DNA of 64,000 bases, taken from Massilia violaceinigra. Lineage in GTDB: Bacteria; Pseudomonadota; Gammaproteobacteria; Burkholderiales; Burkholderiaceae_D. The translations under genes were made by a program, and so were the position numbers. The notes beneath the pieces are model-generated. The model was given only the letters and a program-made list of their open reading frames with translations. It searched no databases and was not told where the DNA came from. The number at the start of each line of letters is the position of its first letter. Position 1 is the stretch's first letter. This document shows, piece by piece, positions 37,379 to 45,962 of the stretch. The stretch covers positions 620,001 through 684,000 of the forward strand of contig NZ_CP024608.1 in the NCBI RefSeq assembly GCF_002752675.1, given 5' to 3'.

Positions 37379-38389
37379 ATGAATCTCAAGAGCCTGGCCC
37401 GTACGCTCGGGATTTCGAAGACCACCGTCAGCCGTGCCCTGAACGGCTACCCCGAAGTCAATGTCCACACCCGCGAGCGCGTGCTGGCCGCGGCCAAGGA
37501 AGCCGGCTACGAAGCCAATCCGATGGCGCGCAGCCTGGCGGTGGGGCGCACCAATGTCTTCGGCATCATCTATCCCCTGCTGCCGAGCGACCTGGGCGAC
37601 CCCATGTTCTTGGGCGTGGTGGGCGGCATGTCGGCCGCGCTTGAGAAGAGCAAGATGAACCTGATCATCGCGCCGGTGTCGCCGAAAAACGAGCTGCCGT
37701 CGTACGAGCAGATGGTGCGCGGGCGCCGCGTCGATGGCCTGGTGGTCAGCCGCACGCTGGTCCACGACGAGCGCATCGCCTATCTGGTGAAGAAGGGTTT
37801 TCCGTTCGTGGCGCACGGCCGCACGGAACTCAAGCAGCCCTACGCATGGTTCGACTACGACAACGAGGCCGGTATCGGACTGGCGTGCGCGCACCTGATC
37901 GAACACGGCCACAGCCGCATCGCGCTGGTGAGCGCACCGCTCGAACTCAATTTCGCGTGCCAGCGCAAGAACAGCTTCATCGCCTGCATGCAGGCGGCGG
38001 GGCTCGCTGTCGATCCGCGTCATCTGGTCGACAACACGCTCGACCGCCGCACCGGTTACCAGGCCATGCAGGAGCTGCTGGCCTGCTCGCCGCGGCCGAC
38101 CGCCGTCATCGTCGACAATCACCTCTCCGGCGTGGGCGCGGTGCGCGCGCTGTTAGATGCCGGTATCGAAATCGGCAAGGACATGTCGGTCATCGTCTGG
38201 GGCAGCATCGAGGACAGCCTGGTCGGATCGAACGTCACCACCATCGACCAGCCGGGCCCCAACGAAGCCGGCGCCAAGATGACCGAGATGCTTTCGGCCC
38301 TGGTGGCGGGCACGCCGCCCGCGCAATTGCAGGTTCTGTGGCAACCGGTGCTGCTGCCCGGTGCCACCGTCGGGCGCTGCATCGCTTGA
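37379..38389 (+). CDS. LacI-family transcriptional regulator 2
   Basis: A 336-residue regulator. The helix-turn-helix is SLARTLGISKTTVSRALNGY, with hinge ARSLAVGRTNVFGI and a ligand domain (WFDYDNEAGIGLACAHLIEH). A TATAAT box at 37337-37342 lies 37 bases upstream, so it may have its own promoter besides read-through from the MFS gene. It is the second LacI protein of the locus. It is the best candidate for the CAAACCGGTTTG sites ahead of GH65. Confidence 0.9.
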   Translation: MNLKSLARTLGISKTTVSRALNGYPEVNVHTRERVLAAAKEAGYEANPMARSLAVGRTNVFGIIYPLLPSDLGDPMFLGVVGGMSAALEKSKMNLIIAPVSPKNELPSYEQMVRGRRVDGLVVSRTLVHDERIAYLVKKGFPFVAHGRTELKQPYAWFDYDNEAGIGLACAHLIEHGHSRIALVSAPLELNFACQRKNSFIACMQAAGLAVDPRHLVDNTLDRRTGYQAMQELLACSPRPTAVIVDNHLSGVGAVRALLDAGIEIGKDMSVIVWGSIEDSLVGSNVTTIDQPGPNEAGAKMTEMLSALVAGTPPAQLQVLWQPVLLPGATVGRCIA

Positions 38390-38444
38390 AATGCCGCGCG
38401 GCAGCCGCATTGACGTTCATGCAAAATTGCCTTACTCTCTACGC

Positions 38445-38608
38445 GGGCGGATCCTTCAAGCCGGCGTGTTCTTGCCTCGTGCAGGGACAAGCCTCTACGG
38501 GGCTACCCCGTGGGAAATTTATTGCTGTGCAATTCACCGCATGTGCCGCAATGCGCTCACGCGCATATAAGCTCATGCATCACGAGACTGGTTGAAGGCT
38601 CTCCGCCC
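38445..38608 (+). ncRNA. Candidate retron msr-msd RNA upstream of the reverse transcriptase
   Basis: The ends pair: GGGCGGA (38445-38451) with TCCGCCC (38602-38608), then CCTTCAA (38453-38459) with TTGAAGG (38592-38598), then CC with GG. This is the a1/a2 arrangement of retrons. G38460 is bulged in an AGC context directly after a1, where retrons carry the branching guanosine. Inside are hairpins at 38467-38489 (9 bp, loop CTCGT), 38495-38513 (8 bp, loop CTA), and 38551-38566 (6 bp, loop TCAC), the last enclosed by GCATG/CATGC (38539, 38574). It ends 29 bases before the RT gene. Structure was folded by eye. Confidence 0.6.
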
Positions 38609-38637
38609 CCCTTAAAGCCGACAACCGCTGACAACCC

Positions 38638-39981
38638 ATGACTCCCAAAGACGCCGTCGCCCTGGCGCTCGCCGACACCATGCTGGCGCGCGAAGCAACC
38701 CTCGCCGGCCTGATCGCCAGCGCGACGTGGGCGTTCGACCATCCCTGGCCGTGGATACCGGCGCTGTGCCAAGAAATCCACGAGCGCACCGCCGAACATT
38801 TTTACCATTTCAGCCGCGACGAACTGGCACAGATCATTTTTGACCTGGACGTGTTTCACGAGGCGTGGGAAGGGGAGGGGCCGGCGCCGCAGCTCAAACG
38901 CTACTGCCTCGACCTGCCGCTGGTCCCTCCACCGCCCCAATGGCTGGCCGCGCTCGCGCTGCCGCCGCTGCCTTCCGTGGGCGACCTGGCGCAGTGGCTG
39001 CGGCTGCGCCCCGACGAACTGGGGTGGTTCGCCGACCAGTGGCGCCGCGAGCCGATGCCGCCCGCGCAACTGGAGCACTACCACTATCGCTGGGTGCCCA
39101 AGCGCAGCGGCGGCGTGCGCCTGATCGAAATTCCCAAGCAGCGCCTGCGCGCGATGCAGGCGACCATTTTGCGCGAACTGCTCGACCGCGTGCCCGCGCA
39201 TCCGGCCGCGCATGGCTTTCGGCGTGGGCATTCCTGCGTCACCCACGCGGCCCTGCACACCGGGCAGCGCGTGGTGATCCGCATGGACCTCAAGGATTTC
39301 TTCCCCAGCATTCCAGCCTCGCGCATTCATGCGCTGTTTGCGAAGCTGGGTTATTCGCAGACCGTGGCGCGGGTGCTGGCGCGCCTGTGCGTCAACCGCG
39401 TACCGGCCGGTGTGGTGCGCGCTCCCGCCGGCGACGACGCGCTCACCTGGACCCAGCGCCAGGCACTGCGCGCGCCGCACTTGCCGCAAGGTTCGCCCTG
39501 TTCGCCGGCGCTGGCCAACGCCTGCGCCTGGCGGCTCGACCTGCGCCTCGATGCCCTCGCGCAGTCGCTCGGCGCGCGCTACAGCCGCTATGCGGACGAC
39601 CTGGTGTTCTCCGGCGGGCGCGAACTGGAACGCGCCATGGACCGCTTTTACGCGCAGGTGGGTGCCATCGCCATCGAAGAAGGCTTTGCCGTCAACACGC
39701 GCAAGACGCGGCTGATGCGCGCCGGGACCCGTCAACAGGTCACTGGCATCGTCGTCAACCGCCATCCGAATATCGCGCGCACCGAATTCGATCTTCTCAA
39801 AGCCACCCTGACCAACTGCGCCCGCCACGGGCCGCAGGCGCAGAATCGCGGCCAACGCCCCGATTTTTGCGCTTACCTCGCGGGCAAGGTCGCTTATGTG
39901 ACGATGGTCAATCCCCAGCGCGGAGAGCGTCTGCGGCGCCTGTTCGACGCCATCGCCTGGCCGCCGGCCCACCCCGGATAA
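38638..39981 (+). CDS. Retron-type reverse transcriptase with N-terminal extension
   Basis: A 447-residue RNA-directed DNA polymerase. Catalytic aspartates: RMDLKDFFPSI (Asp217) and YADDLVFSG (residues 318-321). LPQGSPCSPALAN is RT motif 4 and QVTGIVVN carries the retron VTG signature (368-370). The retron NAxxH motif is present in altered form as HAALH (203-207). About 150 N-terminal residues precede the RT domain (FHEAWEGEGPAP, PPLPSVGDLAQWLRLRPDEL), a layout I associate with Mx162-like and actinobacterial retron-type RTs. No maturase or integrase domain. No clear ribosome site before ATG 38638. A structured RNA candidate lies upstream. Confidence 0.85.
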   Translation: MTPKDAVALALADTMLAREATLAGLIASATWAFDHPWPWIPALCQEIHERTAEHFYHFSRDELAQIIFDLDVFHEAWEGEGPAPQLKRYCLDLPLVPPPPQWLAALALPPLPSVGDLAQWLRLRPDELGWFADQWRREPMPPAQLEHYHYRWVPKRSGGVRLIEIPKQRLRAMQATILRELLDRVPAHPAAHGFRRGHSCVTHAALHTGQRVVIRMDLKDFFPSIPASRIHALFAKLGYSQTVARVLARLCVNRVPAGVVRAPAGDDALTWTQRQALRAPHLPQGSPCSPALANACAWRLDLRLDALAQSLGARYSRYADDLVFSGGRELERAMDRFYAQVGAIAIEEGFAVNTRKTRLMRAGTRQQVTGIVVNRHPNIARTEFDLLKATLTNCARHGPQAQNRGQRPDFCAYLAGKVAYVTMVNPQRGERLRRLFDAIAWPPAHPG

Positions 39982-40058
39982 CAACAGCGTGCAAAATAGT
40001 TTTCCACAATCACTTGGCCTGATTAAGATTGCCTTCTCAACTGTTCCCGGAGTACGTA

Positions 40059-40589
40059 GTGAAACCGACGTCCGCCAATCCCTATGCAGCGCCGAAGGCC
40101 GCCTTCATGGACGTGGCGACAAACCGATGCTGGCGCGAGGGCGACATCCTGGTCGCGTCCAGGAGGGCGCACCTGCCGCCGCGCTGCATCACGTGCAACA
40201 AGCCGGCCATCATGGATACGCCGCGCGCCTTTTCCTGGCACCATCCCGGCTGGTATGTGCTGGTTCCGATCCTGGTGTACATCCTGGCCAGCATGTTCGT
40301 CCGGAAAAGGGCGACCCTTGTGATTGGCCTGTGCGACGACCACCGCCGCAGGCGCCGCAATATGTGGCTGGCCAAGTACGGCTTTTTCGCGCTCAATATC
40401 GTGGCGCTGATCAACCTGGCCCGCAACGTCGATCCTTTGCTGGGATGGCTTGCGTGGCTGCTCATGTTGTGCGGTCTCATGCTTGCCAGTGCGGCTCAGC
40501 GTACCTTGCGTGCGGTCAGCATCACCGAGCACGAAATCCGCTTGAAAGGCTGCGGCTCCGCCTTTCTCGACTCGCTGCCCGAGCGCTGA
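40059..40589 (+). CDS. Membrane protein with CxxC motif, tandem copy 1
   Basis: About 176 residues from GTG 40059, chosen because CCGGAG lies seven bases before it; the paralogue next door has the same layout. It begins with NPYAAPKAAF, then REGDILVASRRAHLPPRC with a CITCNKP zinc-ribbon-like CxxC and a later LCDDH. Three membrane helices follow (WYVLVPILVYILASMFV and two more near residues 110-155). The C-terminus is ITEHEIRLKGCGSAFLDSLP. No known family name. It starts 77 bases after the reverse transcriptase stop and 37 bases before its paralogue. Confidence 0.72.
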   Translation: MKPTSANPYAAPKAAFMDVATNRCWREGDILVASRRAHLPPRCITCNKPAIMDTPRAFSWHHPGWYVLVPILVYILASMFVRKRATLVIGLCDDHRRRRRNMWLAKYGFFALNIVALINLARNVDPLLGWLAWLLMLCGLMLASAAQRTLRAVSITEHEIRLKGCGSAFLDSLPER

Positions 40590-40626
40590 GCCCAAATTGC
40601 CTCCTCACCGGTTCCCGGAGAATGTC

Positions 40627-41178
40627 GTGACACCGATCTCCACCAATCCCTACGAAGCCCCGAAAGCATCTTTCGAGCCCATGGTCGGCGCACACAACGC
40701 GCTTGAAGAAGGACCATGCTGGCGTGAGGGAGACATCCTGATCGCTTCTGTGGACGCCCATCTGCCGCCGCGCTGTGTCAAGTGCAACAAGCCGGCCAGG
40801 ATGGACAGTCCGCGCGCCTATTTGTGGCACCATCCCGGCTGGTATGTCCTGATCCCGCTACTTGTGTACATGGTGGCGTGCCTTTTCGTCAGGAAAAGGG
40901 CGGTGGTTGTGCTGGGCCTGTGCGATGAGCACCGCCGTCGCCGCCACAATCTGTCCATTGCCGCGCCCGTCTTTGGCGTGCTCGGCATGATCGGCCTGCT
41001 TGGCGCGTTTGGACTACACAATCCCTGGCTGGCATTCATCGCCGGTGTGCTACTGTTCATTGGCGCCGTGCTTGCTGTTACCGGCCCCCGCGTGCTGGAG
41101 CCGGTGCGCATTACGGAACACGAAATCCACCTGAAAGGCTGCGGTCCCGCGTTTCTCGACTCGGTCCCGATGCGCTGA
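40627..41178 (+). CDS. Membrane protein with CxxC motif, tandem copy 2
   Basis: About 183 residues from GTG 40627 (CCCGGAG upstream), clearly a paralogue of the preceding gene: NPYEAPKASF, REGDILIASVDAHLPPRC, CVKCNKPARMDSPRAY, WHHPGWYVLIPLLVYMVACL, LCDEHRRRRH and ITEHEIHLKGCGPAFLDSVP. The duplication includes the ribosome site and start. Soluble N-terminal CxxC and LCxxH could form one metal site facing the cytoplasm. Function unknown; the short gap to the kinase gene (17 bases) suggests one transcript. Confidence 0.72.
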   Translation: MTPISTNPYEAPKASFEPMVGAHNALEEGPCWREGDILIASVDAHLPPRCVKCNKPARMDSPRAYLWHHPGWYVLIPLLVYMVACLFVRKRAVVVLGLCDEHRRRRHNLSIAAPVFGVLGMIGLLGAFGLHNPWLAFIAGVLLFIGAVLAVTGPRVLEPVRITEHEIHLKGCGPAFLDSVPMR

Positions 41179-41195
41179 AATACGAAAGAAAACCA

Positions 41196-41639
41196 TTGGA
41201 AGCCATCATCTTCGTCGGCCTGCAAGCCAGCGGCAAATCGACTTTTTACAAAAACAACTATTTCAACACGCACCTGCGGATCAGCAACGACCTGCTGAAA
41301 ACCAAATACCGCGAGAAAAAGCTGCTGGAGATTTGCCTCGAAACCAGCATGCCCTTCGTGGTCGACAACACTAATCCCACCCGGGAAGTGCGTGCGAAGT
41401 ACATCGATGTTCTCAAGGGCAGCAAGTTCAGGATCATCTGCGTCTACTTCCGGATCGACCTGGAGCGCTCGCTGGCCTGGAACCGTGGCCGCAGCGGCGC
41501 AGCGCTGGTTCCGGACGTTGGCATTTTCGACACGCACAAGAGAATCGACGTTCCCACCATGGCGGAGGGCTTCGACGAACTGCATTACGTCGATATCATT
41601 GACGACCAATTTATTGTAAAGGCGTGGCATGAAATTTGA
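41196..41639 (+). CDS. Polynucleotide-kinase-like P-loop protein
   Basis: A 147-residue AAA_33/PNK-type kinase, translated from TTG 41196. Walker A is GLQASGKST (residues 8-16), the acceptor-binding segment RISNDLLKTKYR, and the VVDNTNPTREVRAKYID motif corresponds to the DDTN region of T4 polynucleotide kinase. ERSLAWNRGR supplies the lid arginines. It would phosphorylate 5'-OH ends of RNA or DNA. It overlaps the Thg1-like gene by 11 bases. A kinase followed by a 3'-5' polymerase suggests RNA 5'-end repair. Confidence 0.8.
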   Translation: MEAIIFVGLQASGKSTFYKNNYFNTHLRISNDLLKTKYREKKLLEICLETSMPFVVDNTNPTREVRAKYIDVLKGSKFRIICVYFRIDLERSLAWNRGRSGAALVPDVGIFDTHKRIDVPTMAEGFDELHYVDIIDDQFIVKAWHEI

Positions 41640-42384
41640 CGAACTCGACGCGATGATGCGCGTCTACGAGACCGCCAACGACCGCTGCGTGGAGCAAGGC
41701 GTGTACATGGTGGCGCGCATCGATGGCCGCAGCTTTACCAAACTGACCAAGGAGAAGGTCAGCTTCGAGGCGCCGTTCGACGTGCGATTCCGCGAACTGA
41801 TGGCCGACACCACGCGGCACTTGATGACCTGCGGTTTCAAGGTGACATACGGTTACAGCGAAAGCGACGAAATTTCGTTGTTGTTCGACCTGGACATCAA
41901 TGTTTACGGGCGAAAGGTGCGCAAGTACAACTCAATCCTGGCGGGCGAGGCGTCGGCCAAATTCAGCCTGATGCTGGGCGAGCTGGCGGCCTTCGACTGC
42001 CGGATTTGCGAGCTGCCGGACCGCAAGACCGTCGTCGATTATTTCCGTTGGCGTAATGAAGACGCGCACAGGAATGGCCTGAACGCGCATTGCTACTGGA
42101 TGCTGAGGAACGAGGGCATGGCGAAAGGCGCGGCGGCGGCGCAGATCGAGGGCCGCACCATCGAGGACAAAGTGGCGCTGCTGGCCAGCCGTGGCATCGA
42201 TTTCCATACGCTGCCATCGTGGCAGTTGCGCGGGACCGGGTTTTACTGGGTGGACGACGAGAAGCGCGGATACAACCCGAAAGAACAGCGTGAGGTGGTG
42301 TCGAGCAAGCGTGCGATCAAAACGGATATTTATTTGCCAGAAGGCGAGGCATACGCTCAATTGGTCCGAGGTATGCTTCCCTGA
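41629..42384 (+). CDS. Thg1-like 3'-5' RNA polymerase (tRNA-His guanylyltransferase family)
   Basis: A 251-residue Thg1 family protein. Metal-binding residues lie in ARIDGRSFTKLT (Asp32) and YGYSESDEISLLF (Asp80-Glu81). The HRNGLNAHCYWML segment is the equivalent of the HINNLYNT motif of eukaryotic Thg1, and the DVRFREL and KYNSILAGEASA segments also fit. Bacterial Thg1-like proteins add nucleotides to 5' ends of truncated tRNA using a template. Most bacteria encode G-1 of tRNA-His in the gene, so this enzyme is an accessory repair enzyme. It is coupled to a PNK-like kinase and lies downstream of a retron-type RT. Confidence 0.88.
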   Translation: MKFDELDAMMRVYETANDRCVEQGVYMVARIDGRSFTKLTKEKVSFEAPFDVRFRELMADTTRHLMTCGFKVTYGYSESDEISLLFDLDINVYGRKVRKYNSILAGEASAKFSLMLGELAAFDCRICELPDRKTVVDYFRWRNEDAHRNGLNAHCYWMLRNEGMAKGAAAAQIEGRTIEDKVALLASRGIDFHTLPSWQLRGTGFYWVDDEKRGYNPKEQREVVSSKRAIKTDIYLPEGEAYAQLVRGMLP

Positions 42385-42389
42385 TGACT

Positions 42390-42422
42390 TGCGTCGTTCC
42401 TGCCGACGGCAGAAACGACGCA
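42390..42422. terminator. Strong hairpin between the Thg1-like gene and IcmF
   Basis: TGCGTCGTT (42390-42398) pairs with AACGACGCA (42414-42422), enclosing CTGCC/GGCAG with a GAC loop: 14 pairs with a single mismatch. It starts six bases after the Thg1-like stop and ends before the IcmF stop. No T-run, so it is a bidirectional terminator candidate between convergent genes. Confidence 0.6.
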
Positions 42423-42425
42423 GGC

Positions 42426-45400
42426 TTACATATTCCTTCTGTACTGCCCACCCACCTCGAACAACGCAGTCGTAATCTGCCCCAGCGAGCAAACCCGCAC
42501 CGCTTCCATCAGCTTTTCGAACACGTTCGCATTGTCGATGGCCGCCTGCTGCAATGCAGCCAGCACCTGCGGCGCCTGCTCGGCGTTGCGGCGATGGAAG
42601 TCGTCCAGGCGCGTCAACTGCGACTGCTTTTCCTCGTCCGTCGACCGCGCCAGTTCGATCTTTTGCGGCGTGTCGTTCGCCTTCGGATTGCGGAAGGTGT
42701 TCACGCCGATGATCGGCAAGGTGCCGTCGTGCTTCTGGTGCTCGTACAGCATCGACTCTTCCTGGATCTTGCCGCGCTGGTAGCCGGTTTCCATCGCTCC
42801 GAGCACACCGCCACGTTCGGCGATGCGTTCGAACTCCTGCAGCACCGCTTCTTCCACCAGGTCGGTCAATTCCTCGATGATGAACGAACCCTGGTTCGGA
42901 TTCTCGTTCTTGGCCAGGCCCCATTCGCGGTTGATGATCAGCTGGATCGCCAGCGCGCGCCGCACCGATTCGTCGGTCGGCGTGGTGATCGCCTCGTCGT
43001 ACGCATTGGTGTGCAGGCTGTTGCAGTTATCGTAAATCGCAATCAGCGCCTGCAGGGTGGTGCGGATATCGTTGAAGTCGATCTCCTGCGCGTGCAGCGA
43101 GCGGCCCGAGGTCTGGATGTGGTACTTGAGCTTCTGGCTGCGGTCATTGGCGCCGTACTTGTCGCGCATGGCGACGGCCCACAGGCGGCGCGCCACGCGG
43201 CCCAGCACCGTGTATTCCGGGTCCATGCCGTTACTGAAGAAGAACGACAGGTTCGGCGCAAAATCGTCGATGTGCATGCCGCGCGCCAGGTACGCTTCCA
43301 CGAACGTGAAGCCGTTCGAAAGCGTGAACGCCAGCTGCGAAATCGGGTTCGCACCCGCTTCGGCGATGTGGTAGCCCGAGATCGACACCGAGTAGAAATT
43401 GCGCACCTGGTGATGCACGAAATACTCCTGGATGTCGCCCATGACTTTGAGCGAAAACTCGGTCGAGAAGATGCAGGTGTTCTGGCCCTGGTCTTCCTTG
43501 AGAATGTCGGCCTGCACCGTGCCGCGCACGTTCTGCAGCACCCAGGCGCGGATCTTCGCCGCTTCGTCATCGGTCGGCTGGCGCTTGTTCTCGACCACGA
43601 ACTTGTCGATCTGCTGGTCGATGGCGGTGTTCATGAACATCGCCAGGATCGTCGGCGCCGGGCCGTTGATCGTCATCGACACCGACGTGCTCGGGCTGCA
43701 CAGGTTAAAGCCGTCGTACAGCACCTTCATGTCGTCCAGGGTGGCGATGGACACGCCCGAGTTGCCGACCTTGCCGTAAATGTCGGGGCGCAGTGCCGGG
43801 TCGGCGCCGTACAGGGTCACCGAGTCGAACGCGGTCGACAGGCGCTTGGCGTCCATGCCTTCCGAAACCAGCTTGAAGCGGCGGTTGGTGCGGAACGAAT
43901 CGCCTTCGCCGGCGAACATGCGGGTCGGGTCTTCGCCTTCGCGCTTGAACGCGAACACGCCGGCCGTGAACGGGAATGAACCCGGCACGTTTTCCAGCAT
44001 CAGGAAGCGCAGCACTTCGCCATGGTCTTCGTAGCGCGGCAGCGCCACCTTGCGGATCTTCGTGCCCGACAGGGTGTGCTGGATAAGGCGCGTGCGGATT
44101 TCCTTGTCGCGGATCTTGACCACATAGTCGTCGCCCGCGTACGCGGCCTGCATTTCGGGCCACATCGCCAGCAGCTTCTTGGCGGTGGCGTCGAGCGCGT
44201 TGTCGCGCTCCGTAATCAGTTCGTCGAAGTCGGCGGTCTTGGACGCCAGCGCCAGCATGCGTTTGGCTTCCGTCAGTTGCTGGCGCTCGCGTGCCAGCTT
44301 GACCTGCTTCGATGCGTTCTTGTGGTAGCCGCGCACGGTGTCGGCGATTTCGGCGAGGTAGCGCGCGCGTGCCGGCGGCACGATCACGTGCTTGCCGCTC
44401 GAATGGCGGATGTCGGTCTGCGGCAGCTTGCCCGGCGCGATGGCCAGGCCGAATTCGCCCAGTTTCGGCAGCAGGCCGTGGTACAGGGCAGTGACGCCAT
44501 CGTCGTTGAAGCGCGATGCCTGGGTGCCGTAGACCGGCATTTCCTCGGGGCGTTTGCTCCACATTTCGCGGTTGCGCTGGTACTGCTTGGCGACGTCGCG
44601 CAGCGCGTCGAGCGAGCCTTTGCGGTCGAATTTGTTAATCGCGATGAAGTCGGCGAAGTCCAGCATGTCGATTTTTTCGAGCTGGGACGCAGCGCCGAAT
44701 TCCGGCGTCATCACATACATCGACACGTCCACGTGCGGCACGATGGCGGCGTCGCCCTGGCCGATGCCGGACGTTTCGACGATCACCAGGTCGAAACCGG
44801 CCACCTTGCAGGCGGCGATCACGTCGGGCAGCGCCTGCGAGATTTCGGAACCGGCTTCGCGCGTGGCGAGCGAGCGCATGAATACACGAGACTGCGCGCC
44901 CGCCTGGCCGTTCCATGGATTGATCGCGTTCATGCGGATACGGTCGCCCAGCAGCGCGCCGCCCGATTTGCGGCGCGACGGGTCGATCGAGATGATGGCG
45001 ATATTGATCGCGTCATTCTGGTCGAGGCGGATGCGGCGGATCAGTTCATCGGTCAGCGACGACTTGCCGGCGCCGCCGGTGCCGGTGATGCCCAGGGTCG
45101 GCACGTGCAGGCCTTCGGCCGCGTCGACGATGGCGCGGCGCAGTTCCGGCGTGGCCTTCTCGTTTTCGAGCGCGGTGATCAGCTGCGCCAGCGGGCGGTG
45201 GCGCGAGGCCACGTCGCCCTGCTGCAGGGGCGCGAGCGTGGTCGGGGAATAGGTGGACAGGTCGATGTCGCAGGTCTGGATCATCGACTGGATCATGCCG
45301 ACCAAACCCATGCGCTGGCCGTCTTCGGGGCTGAAGATGCGGGTGACGCCGTAGGCATGCAGGTCCGCGATTTCGTCGGGGACGATCACGCCGCCGCCGC

Positions 45401-45725
45401 CGCCGAACACCTTGATGTGGGCGCCGCCGCGTTCCTTGAGCAGGTCGATCATGTATTTGAAGTATTCGACGTGGCCACCCTGGTAGCTGGAGATGGCGAT
45501 GCCTTGCACGTCTTCGGCCAGCGCCGCGGTGACAACTTCGTCGACCGAGCGGTTGTGGCCCAGGTGGACTACTTCGACGCCGTTGGACTGCAGGATGCGG
45601 CGCATGATGTTGATCGATGCGTCGTGGCCGTCGAACAGCGAGGCGGCGGTGACGAAGCGGACTTTATTGGCCAGTTTCGGCTGTTCGGGGAGATTCAGTT
45701 TGGCGGCGGGAGTCAGGTCGTTCAT
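42426..45725 (-). CDS. icmF: Fused isobutyryl-CoA mutase
   Basis: A 1099-residue IcmF that converts isobutyryl-CoA and n-butyryl-CoA using adenosylcobalamin. Order: B12-binding domain with DGHDAS (His34), a MeaB-like G-protein chaperone with Walker [10 protein letters not shown] (about residues 215-223) and NKFDRKG, then the catalytic barrel ([40 protein letters not shown]). Fusion of all three parts is diagnostic. The length is normal. It lies alone on the minus strand, behind a palindromic operator candidate at 45761-45778, and would take part in branched-chain amino-acid or fatty-acid carbon flow. Confidence 0.95.
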   Translation of the reverse strand: MNDLTPAAKLNLPEQPKLANKVRFVTAASLFDGHDASINIMRRILQSNGVEVVHLGHNRSVDEVVTAALAEDVQGIAISSYQGGHVEYFKYMIDLLKERGGAHIKVFGGGGGVIVPDEIADLHAYGVTRIFSPEDGQRMGLVGMIQSMIQTCDIDLSTYSPTTLAPLQQGDVASRHRPLAQLITALENEKATPELRRAIVDAAEGLHVPTLGITGTGGAGKSSLTDELIRRIRLDQNDAINIAIISIDPSRRKSGGALLGDRIRMNAINPWNGQAGAQSRVFMRSLATREAGSEISQALPDVIAACKVAGFDLVIVETSGIGQGDAAIVPHVDVSMYVMTPEFGAASQLEKIDMLDFADFIAINKFDRKGSLDALRDVAKQYQRNREMWSKRPEEMPVYGTQASRFNDDGVTALYHGLLPKLGEFGLAIAPGKLPQTDIRHSSGKHVIVPPARARYLAEIADTVRGYHKNASKQVKLARERQQLTEAKRMLALASKTADFDELITERDNALDATAKKLLAMWPEMQAAYAGDDYVVKIRDKEIRTRLIQHTLSGTKIRKVALPRYEDHGEVLRFLMLENVPGSFPFTAGVFAFKREGEDPTRMFAGEGDSFRTNRRFKLVSEGMDAKRLSTAFDSVTLYGADPALRPDIYGKVGNSGVSIATLDDMKVLYDGFNLCSPSTSVSMTINGPAPTILAMFMNTAIDQQIDKFVVENKRQPTDDEAAKIRAWVLQNVRGTVQADILKEDQGQNTCIFSTEFSLKVMGDIQEYFVHHQVRNFYSVSISGYHIAEAGANPISQLAFTLSNGFTFVEAYLARGMHIDDFAPNLSFFFSNGMDPEYTVLGRVARRLWAVAMRDKYGANDRSQKLKYHIQTSGRSLHAQEIDFNDIRTTLQALIAIYDNCNSLHTNAYDEAITTPTDESVRRALAIQLIINREWGLAKNENPNQGSFIIEELTDLVEEAVLQEFERIAERGGVLGAMETGYQRGKIQEESMLYEHQKHDGTLPIIGVNTFRNPKANDTPQKIELARSTDEEKQSQLTRLDDFHRRNAEQAPQVLAALQQAAIDNANVFEKLMEAVRVCSLGQITTALFEVGGQYRRNM

Positions 45726-45760
45726 GATGATCCTTGCGATATCGTTCTTGTAAGGTATAT

Positions 45761-45778
45761 GACGTTTACGTAAACGTC
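45761..45778. promoter_or_regulatory. 18-bp perfect palindrome upstream of icmF
   Basis: GACGTTTACGTAAACGTC (45761-45778) is a perfect palindrome 35 bases upstream of the icmF start. Sites of this type are used by regulators of branched-chain amino-acid and fatty-acid degradation (LiuR- or PsrA-like) in proteobacteria, from memory. No such regulator is encoded nearby. Confidence 0.65.
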
Positions 45779-45835
45779 AAGCGACGTGTCCGTAACGGGA
45801 GGAGCGGGAATAGCCGCCGTCGCTCCCGCTAGCCC

Positions 45836-45915
45836 CCGTCGTCCCCGCGAAGGCGGGGACCCAAGTTCGTGCCTACGCTGACACACTTGGGTTCCCGCCT
45901 GCGCGGGAACGACGG
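45836..45915. repeat. REP/MITE-like nested palindromic element, copy 2
   Basis: Imperfect 31-bp terminal inverted repeats (28 of 31 match) starting CCGTCGTCCCCGCG and ending GCGGGAACGACGG, including CCCAAGT/ACTTGGG. The core is shorter than in the copy at 24552-24655, which has the same ends and an inserted palindrome. It lies between icmF and the indolepyruvate oxidoreductase gene. Confidence 0.85.
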
Positions 45916-45962
45916 AGCTAGCGCGAGCTGGGGCGAGCGGGGGGAGCTGGCGTCAGCGACGA

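Noticed and set aside
38638..39981. Group II intron or DGR reverse transcriptase
   Set aside because: No maturase or HNH domain, no domain V/VI RNA nearby, and no template/variable repeat pair seen; VTG and upstream a1/a2 repeats favour retron type.
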